A program made the position numbers and the translations under genes. DNA of 64,000 bases from Micromonospora cremea (GTDB lineage Bacteria > Actinomycetota > Actinomycetes > Mycobacteriales > Micromonosporaceae). Below are positions 48,282-56,877 of the stretch, one piece after another (within the stretch, counting starts at the first letter, position 1; each line of letters begins with the position of its first letter). Under the pieces are notes generated by a model. That model ran no database searches. It was not told where the DNA came from and saw only the letters and a list, made by a program, of their open reading frames with translations. The DNA is taken from the NCBI RefSeq assembly GCF_900143515.1, contig NZ_FSQT01000002.1, forward strand, positions 4,031,501 to 4,095,500, given 5' to 3'.

Positions 48282-48814
48282 GCCCGCTCCCTCATCAACT
48301 CACCCCGGACGGCCGGCCGAGCAACCGGCGCCAACCGCAGCACCTCACGCATCCGGGCCAGACCGCGCGCCGCCTGGCTCTTGACCGTCCCGACCGAACA
48401 TCCCATCGTCTTCGCGATTTCAGCCTCGGAGAGGTCCTCCCAATACCGCAGTACCAGCACCGCCCGCATCCGTACGGGCAGCCGGTCCAAAGCCGCCTGC
48501 AGTTCGTCTCGGACGACGACCGCTTCGGTGGAATCCGGGCGGGACCGGTCCGGCACGGCAGCGGTGAGCAGCTCACGCAACCCGAGCCGCCGCCACCGGC
48601 TGGTCCGCTCGTTGACCATCACTCGCCGCACGTACGCCATCGGCTCATCGACTGTGCGCCAGTGCCGCATCGCCTTGAGCAGGGCATCGTGCACGAGGTC
48701 CTGCGCCGTGTCCCGAGTACCGGTCAACAGGTACGCCGTTCGCAGCAGGTCGCCGTAGCGCACTTCGACGAACTCCCGGAAATCGGCGTCATCCACACGC
48801 CGCCCCATCACCAT
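48278..48814 (-). CDS. SigE-family (TIGR02983) RNA polymerase sigma factor
   Basis: 178 residues: DFREFVEVRYGDLLRTAYLL and TGTRDTAQDLVHDALLKAMR (region 2), YVRRVMVNERTSRWRR linker, and region 4 LPVRMRAVLVLRYWEDLSEA, CSVGTVKSQAARGLARMREV. This is the actinobacterial SigE group lacking a classic anti-sigma gene. ATG 48814 has GGGCGG upstream; MGRRVDDADF two codons on is an alternative. Co-transcribed with the membrane partner. It is the intact counterpart of the frameshifted sigma at 29.2 kb. Confidence 0.9.
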   Translation of the reverse strand: MVMGRRVDDADFREFVEVRYGDLLRTAYLLTGTRDTAQDLVHDALLKAMRHWRTVDEPMAYVRRVMVNERTSRWRRLGLRELLTAAVPDRSRPDSTEAVVVRDELQAALDRLPVRMRAVLVLRYWEDLSEAEIAKTMGCSVGTVKSQAARGLARMREVLRLAPVARPAVRGELMRERA

Positions 48815-49130
48815 TGCCGCCCATCCTGCCGCTCCCCTCATCAGCGCTGTCACCCGAGACGACGCGGAAGGAGGGCCAAAGGTTGAGAGGGCTCGACGGA
48901 CAGCGCTTCAACGCTGACGTATTCCGCCAACGCTGAGGCGAGCGCGCCCGCGAGCGCCCGAGGCCTACTGTCGGGGTCGGGTGCCGGCGCGAGCGGATGC
49001 CGCTGGGCCAGGTAGCACGCGATTTCGATGGCGGATGACCTGCGGGGCAAGCACGGCTGCTGCCCAGCTGGGTGTTCGGCGTTCCGCTCGACGACGTGTT
49101 CCAGTACCCCGACTCCATGGAGGAGCAGTC
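48815..49130. other. Intergenic region with possible gene debris
   Basis: 316 bp between the divergent sigma operon and the MDR gene. On the minus strand a frame around 48850-49050 reads EIACYLAQRHPLAPAPDPDS and further Ala-rich sequence; it has no start signal or recognisable domain and may be a decayed gene end. Confidence 0.35.
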
Positions 49131-50102
49131 ATGAAAGCGATCGTCCACGACGTGTACGGCCCGGCTGACGTACTCGAACTTCGCGACATCGACAAGCCCT
49201 CGATCGGCGACGACGAGGTGCTCGTCGAGGTACGCGCCGCCGGGGTGGACCCTGGCGTATGGATTTTCATGACTGGCCGGCCCATGGCCGTGCGCCTCGC
49301 GGTCGGGTTGCGCCGGCCCAAGGTGGCAGTGCTCGGTCGGGCCGTCGCCGGGGTGGTGGCGGCGGTCGGAGCGAGCGTCACCCGTCTGCACGTGGGCGAT
49401 GAGGTGTACGGCACCTGCGAGAGCGGCTCGTTCGCCGAGTACGCGATGGCGCGGCAGCACCGACTGGCACCCAAGCCGGCCAACCTCACCTTCGATCAGG
49501 CGGCGGCGACGGCCATCTCGGCGGTGACGGCGCTGCAGAGCATCCGCGACGCCCGGGTGCAGGCCGGACAGCGGGTGCTGATCACCGGCGCGGGCGGGGG
49601 CGTCGGGTCGTTCGCCGTCCAGCTTGTCAAGGTTTACGGCGGAAGCGTGACCGGCGTCTGCAGCACCTCGAAGATCGAGCTGGTGCGTTCGATCGGCGCC
49701 GACGATGTCATCGACTACACCCGGTACGAGATCGACCGCGACGGTGCGCAGTACGACGTCATCATCGACACCGCAGGCAACCGGCCGTTGTCGTTGCTCC
49801 GGCGCGCACTCGCACCACGCGGGACGATCGCCCTTGTCGGAGGCGGGCACGCCGAGGGCCGAATCATGGGCGGCTTCCAGCGCCAGATGGCCGCACCGTT
49901 GATCTCGCTGTTCATGACCCAGCGACTGTGTGGCGTGACCGCCCGCGAACGCCACGAGGACCTCGAGGAATTGACGTCGCTCATCGAGTCGGGCTCGGTC
50001 ACCCCGGTCATCGACCGCGTCTACCCCCTCGCCGACACCCCTGACGCGATCCGTTACCTCGCCGAGGGTCACCCGGCCGGCAAGGTGGTCGTCAGGGTTT
50101 AG
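49131..50102 (+). CDS. NAD(P)-dependent MDR alcohol dehydrogenase / quinone oxidoreductase
   Basis: 323 residues. MKAIVHDVYGPADVLELRDI, VRAAGVDPGVWIFMTGRP, VAGVVAAVGASVTRLHVGDE, the Rossmann loop ITGAGGGVGSFAVQLV and ADTPDAIRYLAEGHPAGKVV fit the zinc-free branch. ATG 49131 follows GGAGGAG. Third quinone-reductase-like gene of the window and the only one without a visible adjacent regulator. Confidence 0.91.
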   Translation: MKAIVHDVYGPADVLELRDIDKPSIGDDEVLVEVRAAGVDPGVWIFMTGRPMAVRLAVGLRRPKVAVLGRAVAGVVAAVGASVTRLHVGDEVYGTCESGSFAEYAMARQHRLAPKPANLTFDQAAATAISAVTALQSIRDARVQAGQRVLITGAGGGVGSFAVQLVKVYGGSVTGVCSTSKIELVRSIGADDVIDYTRYEIDRDGAQYDVIIDTAGNRPLSLLRRALAPRGTIALVGGGHAEGRIMGGFQRQMAAPLISLFMTQRLCGVTARERHEDLEELTSLIESGSVTPVIDRVYPLADTPDAIRYLAEGHPAGKVVVRV

Positions 50103-50215
50103 CCCGAGGGATGGATCCGTCGAACGCGACCAGCGTCAGCAGGCCGTCGGTGCCGGAGACTGGCCTGCATGGTCGAGTTGGTTCGCTGCGTCGCCGAACT
50201 GACCAAGACTCCAGT

Positions 50216-50638
50216 TCACGCTCTGACCAACCCGGTTCGTCGACGTACAACGGCCAGCCAGACGGCTACGCCCACGCACATGGTGGCCAGCAGGGGCAGG
50301 AGCACCAGGGCGGGGTTGACCCATGCCGGGACGAGGTCAAAGGTGGCGTTGCACTTGTTGTGCAGGGGGAACCATCGTGAGGGCTCTTGCCAGTGGGCGG
50401 AGCGGTAGGCGCCGTCGTAGGTGGCGCCGGCCGAGTGGCAGGACTCCTCCGCGTTCATGAAGGCACCGGAGAAAGCGCCGCGGAACCATGTGATGGCGGT
50501 GGCGGCGACCCATAGCGCCGCTGTTCCGAGGAACCAGCCCGGGGTTTTCCATCGGCCGGTGTACAGGGGCCTGCCCCACAGCCACAGCACGAGCAGGGCG
50601 GGTATGGCGAGGCAGAGGGACGTCGTGATGAGACCCAT
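50216..50638 (-). CDS. Hypothetical membrane protein (3 helices)
   Basis: 140 residues with helices at about 5-22 (LCLAIPALLVLWLWG), 35-52 (GTAALWVAATAITWF) and 107-128 (LVLLPLLATMCVGVAVWLAV). The loop between the second and third contains ESCHSAGATYDGAYRSAHWQ and NKCNATFD, so two exported cysteines may pair. No known family. Single gene. Confidence 0.7.
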   Translation of the reverse strand: MGLITTSLCLAIPALLVLWLWGRPLYTGRWKTPGWFLGTAALWVAATAITWFRGAFSGAFMNAEESCHSAGATYDGAYRSAHWQEPSRWFPLHNKCNATFDLVPAWVNPALVLLPLLATMCVGVAVWLAVVRRRTGLVRA

Positions 50639-50920
50639 GCTTACGTTGCCATCTCCCTCGGTTGGTTCCCCGGCGTTGCGAGGGAAGCCACGTCTTTCCA
50701 GTCGCCGCCCGACGCGCCATCAACGCTTGATCATCCACGAGCAGGCCCCTCGTCACTGAACCGGTCTCGAGTTAGTTCGTCGGCCTTCGACGTCGGGTCT
50801 GGCTTGACGGTTGGGCGTGTGTGAAATCCGCCGGTGTGGGGCGGCGAAGATGCTTCAATCAGACCAAAGCGAACGTATGCCTACAACGCGGCTGAAGCCT
50901 GCCTCATCGAGGAGCCCGGA

Positions 50921-51511
50921 ATGCAGATGACCGCCACCGACAACCACGCCGTCGCCCAGGCGGTGCACGACATCGGATCTGCCCTCTGGTTCGGCGGGAC
51001 CGTGATGGGCGTCGCCGGAGTGAACAAGTCGGGCAGCGACCTGCGGGATGGCATCGACCGCATCCGGGTCGCCGAGTCGGCGTGGGGCCGGTTCGGGCCA
51101 GTGCAGTGGCTCGGCATCGGCGCCACCCTGCTCGCCGGGGCGCAGCTGGCCCGGATGGGTGGGCGGCGCATGGCGTTGCAGAAGGGTTTCGGGACGGTGG
51201 GGGCCGTCAAGGCCGGGCTGGCGGTCGCCGGCGCCGCGGCCACCGCGTACGCCGCCTACAGCGGAAGCAGGATCGGCCGGCTCGCCGAGGAGGCGCACCA
51301 ACGCGGTGACAAGGTCGAGGTACGTGACGCGACGCTGTCGACGCCGGAGACTCCGTCCGAGATCGCTCGCTGGCAGCGGAGGCAGCGGCTGGCCCAGTAC
51401 CTGGTGCCGGTGCTCGCCGGGGCGAACATCGCCTGCGGCTCGTACCTCGTCCAGTCGTACCGGATGGGGGCGACCGGCAAGGGCGTGCTCCGGCGGCTGC
51501 TGCCGGACTGA
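50921..51511 (+). CDS. Hypothetical membrane-associated protein
   Basis: 196 residues: VAQAVHDIGSALWFGGTVMG, VQWLGIGATLLAGAQLARMG, AGLAVAGAAATAYAAYSGSR and LVPVLAGANIACGSYLVQSY are four hydrophobic segments. The family is common next to glnA or stress genes in actinobacteria as I recall, but has no established role. ATG 50921 has AGGAG 8 nt upstream. Ends 57 bp from convergent glnA. Confidence 0.75.
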   Translation: MQMTATDNHAVAQAVHDIGSALWFGGTVMGVAGVNKSGSDLRDGIDRIRVAESAWGRFGPVQWLGIGATLLAGAQLARMGGRRMALQKGFGTVGAVKAGLAVAGAAATAYAAYSGSRIGRLAEEAHQRGDKVEVRDATLSTPETPSEIARWQRRQRLAQYLVPVLAGANIACGSYLVQSYRMGATGKGVLRRLLPD

Positions 51512-51568
51512 GCCGTCGCCAGCCCTGCGCGGGCGCGACCCGCTGCGGCTGCTCCAGGTCTGGTCGGG

Positions 51569-52993
51569 TCAGCAGTCGAAGTAGAGGGCGAACTCGTGCG
51601 GGGTCGGGCGCAGCACCATGGGTTCGACCTCGTTGGCCCGCTTCCACTCGACCCAGGTGGAGATCAGGTCGGGGGTGAAGACGCCGCCGTCGAGCAGGTA
51701 GTCGTGGTCGGCCTCGAGCGAGTCGAGCACCGCCGGCAGCGAGCCCGGCACCTGCTTGACGTCGCCCCACTCCTCGGGTGGGAGGTCGTAGAGGTCCTTG
51801 TCGATCGGCGTGGGTGGTTCGATTTTGCTCTTGATGCCGTCCAGGCCGGCCATCATCATCGCCGAGAAGGCCAGGTAGACGTTCGCTGACGGGTCCGGGA
51901 CGCGGAACTCGACGCGCTTGGCCTTCGGGTTGGCGCCGGTGACCGGGATGCGGGTGCAGGCCGAGCGGTTGCGTTGGGAGTAGACCAGGTTGACCGGTGC
52001 TTCGAAGCCGGGCACGAGGCGGCGGTAGGAGTTGATCGTCGGGTTGGTGAAGGCCAGCAGCGACGGGGCGTGGTGCAGCAGGCCGCCGATGTACCAGCGG
52101 GCCATGTCGGACAGGCCGGCGTAGCCGGTCTCGTCGTAGAACAGCGGTTCGCCGTTGAGCCAGAGGCTCTGGTGGGTGTGCATGCCCGAGCCGTTGTCAC
52201 CGAACAGTGGCTTGGGCATGAACGTGGCGGTTTTGCCGTTGGCCCAGGCTTCGTTCTTCACGATGTACTTGAACAGCTGGAGTTGGTCGGCGGCGTGCAG
52301 CAGCGTGGAGAACCGGTAGTTGATCTCGGACTGGCCGGCGGTGCCGACTTCGTGGTGTGAGCGTTCCACGGTGAAGCCGGAGTCGACCAGGCGGCGCACG
52401 ATCGAGTCGCGTAGGTCGGCGTAGTGATCGACCGGGGGGACGGGGAAGTAGCCGCCCTTGTAGGCGGTCTTGTAGCCGCGGTTGCCGCCGGGCTCCTCGC
52501 GGCCGGTGTTCCAGGCGCCCTCGATGGAGTCGATGTAGTAGAACGACTGGTGCGCGGAGGTTTCGTGGCGGATGGAGTCGAAGATGTAGAACTCGGCTTC
52601 GGCGCCGAAGTAGGCGGTGTCGGCGATGCCGCTGGCGGCGAGGTACGCCTCGGCTTTCTTGGCGACGTTGCGGGGGTCGCGGCTGTAGGCCTCGCGGGTG
52701 AACGGGTCGTGGATGAAGAAGTTCAACGCGAGGGTCTTCTGCGCCCGGAACGGGTCGATGAACGCGGTGGCGACGTCCGGGAGCAGGAGCATGTCCGACT
52801 CGTGGATCGCCTGGAAACCGCGGATCGATGAGCCGTCGAACGCGAGGCCGTCGGTGAACAGGTCGTCGTTGACGGACTCGACCGGCAGGTTGAAGTGCTG
52901 CATCACGCCGGGCAGGTCACAGAAACGAACGTCGACGAACTTCACGTCCTCGTTCTTGAGGTATCGCAGCAGTTCCTCGGGATTGGCGAACAC
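51569..52993 (-). CDS. glnA: Type I glutamine synthetase
   Basis: 474 residues, normal GSI length. [13 protein letters not shown], the metal Glu cluster ([24 protein letters not shown]), ATP-binding [18 protein letters not shown], glutamate-site [10 protein letters not shown] and the adenylylation loop LYDLPPEE (Tyr near 399) are all intact. The enzyme makes glutamine from glutamate, ammonia and ATP, and the Tyr indicates control by GlnE. GTG 52993 has GGGAGG upstream. No nitrogen-regulator site was identified in the 250-bp promoter gap. Confidence 0.96.
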   Translation of the reverse strand: MFANPEELLRYLKNEDVKFVDVRFCDLPGVMQHFNLPVESVNDDLFTDGLAFDGSSIRGFQAIHESDMLLLPDVATAFIDPFRAQKTLALNFFIHDPFTREAYSRDPRNVAKKAEAYLAASGIADTAYFGAEAEFYIFDSIRHETSAHQSFYYIDSIEGAWNTGREEPGGNRGYKTAYKGGYFPVPPVDHYADLRDSIVRRLVDSGFTVERSHHEVGTAGQSEINYRFSTLLHAADQLQLFKYIVKNEAWANGKTATFMPKPLFGDNGSGMHTHQSLWLNGEPLFYDETGYAGLSDMARWYIGGLLHHAPSLLAFTNPTINSYRRLVPGFEAPVNLVYSQRNRSACTRIPVTGANPKAKRVEFRVPDPSANVYLAFSAMMMAGLDGIKSKIEPPTPIDKDLYDLPPEEWGDVKQVPGSLPAVLDSLEADHDYLLDGGVFTPDLISTWVEWKRANEVEPMVLRPTPHEFALYFDC

Positions 52994-53243
52994 ACGTCCT
53001 CCCGGAAGGTGTAGTCCGATCGTGGGCCAGACCGGCGGCCGTACCTGACCCGGTCGGCGCACCCATTACCCGACCGTACGACGACTCGCGGGACCACCGT
53101 CGCCCATCCGCCCATCCGCCCGGCCACACCAGCGGGTGAAAGAGCGTGCATGCGACCGAGCACACCGGGTACGCCGCTGCCGGCCCTACACCTAGCAGGG
53201 TGTCCAGGTCTGACCGCTTCCAGCGCAGCCGAGGAGCACCGAC

Positions 53244-54434
53244 ATGAGCATCGCGGGGCGGGCACGACTCTCGCCGAGGGCCTCCCTGGTGCTGCTCGCG
53301 TCGATTCTCGTGTCGTTCCTGGCCGCGTCGGCAGCCCCGACCCCGCTCTACGGGATCTACCAGGAGCGCTGGCACTTCTCGCCGGTCACGACCACCGTGG
53401 TGTTCGCCGTCTACGCGCTGGCGGTGCTGGCGTCGCTGCTCACGTTCGGCAAGCTGTCCGATCATGTCGGCCGCCGTCCGGTCCTCGCCGTCGCGATCGT
53501 GGTGCAGATGGTCTCGCTGGTCATCTTCGTCTTCGCCAACGGCGTACCCACGCTGCTGGCCGCCCGTCTCGTGCAGGGGCTCGCGGCCGGCGCCGCCACC
53601 GGCGCCGTCGGTGCCGCCATGCTCGACATCGACCGCGCCCGCGGCACGCTGGCGAACTCGATCGCCCCTGGCATCGGGACCGGTAGCGGTGCTCTGCTCT
53701 CGGCGCTGCTCATCCAGTTCCTGCCCGCGCCGACGCGGCTGGTGTACGTCGTCCTTCTCGTGATCCTGCTGATCCAGGCCGTCGGGGTCGCGCTGATGCC
53801 GGAGACGGTCACGCGGATGGCGGGAGCGCGACGCAGCCTACGGCCGGACATCGAGCTGCCCCGCTCCGTGCGCGGGCCGGTACTGGTCGTCGTTCCGGTG
53901 CTGTTCGCGGTCTGGGCGCTGGCCGGCTTCTTCGGGGCGCTCGGCCCGGCGCTCGTGCGCGCCCTCATGAACACGTCGATCGTGGTTGGCGGTCTGGTCC
54001 TCTTCGTCTTCGCCCTCTTCGGGTCGATCGCCGTCGTGTTACTGCGGAACACCGCCGCGCGGACCGTGATCCTGACCGGGATCGGCGCGCTGATCCTGGG
54101 CATGGTCGTCACGTTGGTGTCGGTCATGGCCGAGTCCGTCCCCGGATTCTTCGTCGGGCTCGCGCTCGGGGGCGTCGGCTTCGGTGCCGGTTTCCAGGGC
54201 AGCCTCAAGACGATCATGCCGCTGGTCGAGGCGCACGAACGCTCCAGCGTGCTGTCCGTGCTCTACGTCGTCTGCTACGTCGGCTTCGGCCTCCCCACCG
54301 TGATCGCCGGCTTCCTCGTGGTCTACGCCGGCGGCGTGCCTCGGACCGCCGACGAGTACTCCGTCGCCGTCATTCTCCTCGCCCTCATCGCTCTGCTCGG
54401 AGTGCGTAGGGCGACGAGGGTGTCGCCCGGCTGA
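53244..54434 (+). CDS. MFS transporter
   Basis: 396 residues, 12 predicted helices. Motif A is present between helices 2 and 3 (GKLSDHVGRRPVL), and AARLVQGLAAGAATGAVGAA follows helix 4. It fits the drug/sugar exporter group. SD GAGGAG, 7 nt. Divergent from glnA. Cargo unknown. Confidence 0.92.
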   Translation: MSIAGRARLSPRASLVLLASILVSFLAASAAPTPLYGIYQERWHFSPVTTTVVFAVYALAVLASLLTFGKLSDHVGRRPVLAVAIVVQMVSLVIFVFANGVPTLLAARLVQGLAAGAATGAVGAAMLDIDRARGTLANSIAPGIGTGSGALLSALLIQFLPAPTRLVYVVLLVILLIQAVGVALMPETVTRMAGARRSLRPDIELPRSVRGPVLVVVPVLFAVWALAGFFGALGPALVRALMNTSIVVGGLVLFVFALFGSIAVVLLRNTAARTVILTGIGALILGMVVTLVSVMAESVPGFFVGLALGGVGFGAGFQGSLKTIMPLVEAHERSSVLSVLYVVCYVGFGLPTVIAGFLVVYAGGVPRTADEYSVAVILLALIALLGVRRATRVSPG

Positions 54435-54620
54435 TGCCGGGAACGAGGCACCCGGGTGGGGCGCAGCCAGTAGCGTGGTGATCGAGCTGGCATCGCTCGC
54501 GGGAGCGGTGGCTCGCGTGCCGATCCCGGGAGTTCGGCCGTCGTCGCGGCACGCCGGCCAGGAAATCCACGAGTACGCCGGGCGAGCCCATGGCGCCGCA
54601 CTCAATCCAGGGAGGCCGCG

Positions 54621-55250
54621 ATGAGCCCGAGGGGTGCCCAGAGCGACGCGAGTGGACCGTCGAGCGTCGAGACCCTCGACGTGAAGCTCGAGGTGATCGT
54701 CGTCCCGGTGTCGGATGTCGACCGCGCGAAGGAGTTCTACGGGCGCCTCGGCTGGCGGCTCGACCAGACACCGCCTGGGGTGGTCCAGTACACGCCGCAC
54801 GGCTCCGGATGCTCGGTGCAGTTCGGCCCGGAGCTCACCTCGGCGGCGCCCGGTTCGGCCACGGCGTACCTGATCGTGTCCGACGTCGAGGCGGCCCGGA
54901 ACGCCCTGGTCTCTGCCGGTGTCGAGGTAGGCGACGTCTTCCACGCCAGCCCGAACGGCCCGGTCGACGGGCTGGATCCCGAGCGGCGCAGCTACTTTTC
55001 GCGCGCCACGTTCCGCGATCCGGACGGCAACACCTGGTGGATGCAGGAGATCACGACCAGGCTTCCCGGGCGCATCGAGGGGGGCGTGACGTCGTTCGGC
55101 TCCGCGAGCGACCTGGCGAGCGCGATGCGGCGCGCGGCCGCCGCCCACGGCGAGCACGAGGAGCGCACCGGCGAGAGGGACGAGAACTGGCCCGACTGGT
55201 ACGCGACGTACATGGCGAGCGAGCAGACGGGGGCGAAGCCGCCCGAGTGA
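54621..55250 (+). CDS. VOC-family glyoxalase-like protein
   Basis: 209 residues. KLEVIVVPVSDVDRAKEFYG, RLGWRLDQTPPG, FRDPDGNTWWMQEI give one VOC domain of about 130 residues; a helical tail (GSASDLASAMRRAAAAHGEH ... WPDWYATYMASEQ) follows, typical of a common actinobacterial subfamily. Convergent with doxX. Function unknown; may detoxify electrophiles with its neighbours. Confidence 0.88.
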   Translation: MSPRGAQSDASGPSSVETLDVKLEVIVVPVSDVDRAKEFYGRLGWRLDQTPPGVVQYTPHGSGCSVQFGPELTSAAPGSATAYLIVSDVEAARNALVSAGVEVGDVFHASPNGPVDGLDPERRSYFSRATFRDPDGNTWWMQEITTRLPGRIEGGVTSFGSASDLASAMRRAAAAHGEHEERTGERDENWPDWYATYMASEQTGAKPPE

Positions 55251-55283
55251 GCCGTGACGACGCGAGGCGTCCGACCGGTCCGG

Positions 55284-55667
55284 TCAGCCTGTGAAGGACC
55301 CGGGGCCGAATCGGCCCCAGGCCACGTACGCGGCCAGGGCGAGATACGCCAGGTTCAGCAGGACGAACCTGGCGTCGCCGTCGCGGAGATGCGTGATCAT
55401 CGCGCCAACCATCAGCAGCACCCAGCAGACGGCAGTCACCGGCACCAACACCGGTGCGATGTCGAGCGCGGCAGGCAGGATCAGGCCAACCGCGGCCAGG
55501 AGTTCGAGGATCCCGAGGGTCCTGACGAAGCCGACGCTGGCGTGTTCGGTCCATCCACCGCCCGGGGCCGCGGCCAGTTTCTCCTTGGGTACGAACGTCT
55601 TGCTGATGCCGCCGAGCAGGGCGACCATGGCCAGCAGTCCGGCAGCGATCCACAGAGTGAGGTTCAT
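55284..55667 (-). CDS. DoxX-family membrane protein
   Basis: 127 residues, four helices. LTLWIAAGLLAMVALLGGIS, KTFVPKEKLA, FVRTLGILELLAAVGLILPA, PVTAVCWVLLMVGAMITHLR match DoxX. SD AAGGAA. Its promoter region has a TGTCACA-N16-CATC element facing this gene, nearly identical to the sigJ promoter, so ECF41-type SigJ probably drives it. DoxX proteins are linked to thiol/quinone redox in membranes. Confidence 0.88.
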   Translation of the reverse strand: MNLTLWIAAGLLAMVALLGGISKTFVPKEKLAAAPGGGWTEHASVGFVRTLGILELLAAVGLILPAALDIAPVLVPVTAVCWVLLMVGAMITHLRDGDARFVLLNLAYLALAAYVAWGRFGPGSFTG

Positions 55668-55731
55668 GCGGTTTCCTTAGTGGTCGGCGGCTCTGGTCCC
55701 GAAGCCGGAGCCGGGATGGGGTCGACCAGGA

Positions 55732-55758
55732 GATGCCGCGGGCCCGATCCCTGTGACA
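55732..55758 (-). promoter_or_regulatory. ECF41-type promoter for doxX
   Basis: On the minus strand TGTCACA, exactly 16 bp, CATC, pointing at doxX 65 bp away. Differs in one -10 base from the site driving sigJ. Confidence 0.7.
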
Positions 55759-55793
55759 CCTCGGGCCGGGTGACGGCCGTCACGAACGCCTGG

Positions 55794-55820
55794 TGTCACA
55801 GGAGGTGATGGGCCGGCGTC
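55794..55820 (+). promoter_or_regulatory. ECF41-type promoter for sigJ
   Basis: TGTCACA, exactly 16 bp, CGTC: identical to the published ECF41 consensus as I remember it. Ends 43 bp before the sigJ start codon, giving autoregulation. Confidence 0.8.
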
Positions 55821-55863
55821 TCGTGAGCGACGCAGTCGGGACCGAAAGCGACAGGAGCGACCC

Positions 55864-56793
55864 ATGGTCAGCACAATTCCGGACGCCGGGAGCGCAGCCA
55901 CGCGGGAGGATCGCCGGCCGGACCCTGCTACCGACGCATTCGTCACCCATCGCAACCTGCTTTTCACCGTCGCGTACGAGATGCTCGGCTCTGCCGCCGA
56001 CGCCGAGGACGTCCTCCAGGAGACCTGGCTGCGGTGGGCGGACGTCGATCTCGACACGGTGCGGGACCAGCGCGCGTACCTGGTCCGGATCGCCACCCGC
56101 CAGTCACTCAGCCGGCTGCGTACGCTCGGCCGCCGCAAGGAGTCCTACGTCGGCTCCTGGCTCCCCGAGCCCCTGCTGACCACGCCCGACGTCGCCGAGG
56201 ACATCGAGCTGGCCGAGAGCGTCTCGATGGCCATGCTGCTGGTGCTGGAGACGCTCGCTCCGACCGAGCGGGCGGTGTTCGTACTGCGCGAGGTGTTCGA
56301 TCTGCCCTACGACGAGATCGCCGAAGCCGTCGACAAGAGCTCGGCCGCGGTCCGCCAGATAGCCCACCGGGCACGGGCACACGTGGCCGCGCGCCGGCCG
56401 CGCGGGGTGGTTTCTCCGGCCGAGACCAAGGGCGCGCTCGAGGCGTTCCAGCGGGCGGTCGAGACCGGCGACGTGCAGGGCCTGCTCGACATCCTCGCGC
56501 CGGACGTGGTGCTCCTGGGTGACGGTGGCGGAGTCAAACAGGCCGTGCTGCGGCCCATCGCCGGAGCCGGCAAGGTGGCGCGGCTGATGGCCTCCAAGAA
56601 GACCAGGATCGCCGCCACGTCGCTGCAACCGGCCCAGGTCAATGGCTACCCTGCGCTGGTTCTGCGGCTCGACGGCGAGATCGACACGGTCATCGCGCTG
56701 CGCATCGACGACGGGCTCATCACCGGGCTCTACGCCGTGCGCAATCCTGAGAAGCTGTCGCACATGCAGGCTGAGATCGCCCTGCGTCGCTGA
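55864..56793 (+). CDS. sigJ: ECF41-type RNA polymerase sigma factor SigJ
   Basis: 309 residues. Region 2 (FVTHRNLLFTVAYEMLGSAA, DAEDVLQETWLRWADVD), the linker WLPEP motif (SWLPEPLLT), region 4 (LAPTERAVFVLREVFDLPYD, KSSAAVRQIAHRARAHV) and a SnoaL-like C-terminal extension with the DGGG motif (LGDGGGVKQAVLRP). WLPEP and DGGG are the two ECF41 signatures; the C-terminal domain acts as built-in activity control in place of an anti-sigma factor. SD AGGAG, 6 nt. Divergent from doxX across two matching promoters. Confidence 0.93.
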   Translation: MVSTIPDAGSAATREDRRPDPATDAFVTHRNLLFTVAYEMLGSAADAEDVLQETWLRWADVDLDTVRDQRAYLVRIATRQSLSRLRTLGRRKESYVGSWLPEPLLTTPDVAEDIELAESVSMAMLLVLETLAPTERAVFVLREVFDLPYDEIAEAVDKSSAAVRQIAHRARAHVAARRPRGVVSPAETKGALEAFQRAVETGDVQGLLDILAPDVVLLGDGGGVKQAVLRPIAGAGKVARLMASKKTRIAATSLQPAQVNGYPALVLRLDGEIDTVIALRIDDGLITGLYAVRNPEKLSHMQAEIALRR

Positions 56794-56877
56794 GTCCGTG
56801 CCCCTCGAAAGGAGCACCAGCATCCCTGCCTGCGGCCGCACGGTCCGGGTGGCGGTCGGCCGGTTACCGTTGCCGGT

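Noticed and set aside
48850..49050. 66-residue minus-strand frame in the gap before the MDR gene
   Set aside because: No SD, no recognisable family, ends inside the promoter region of the sigma operon; at best a remnant.
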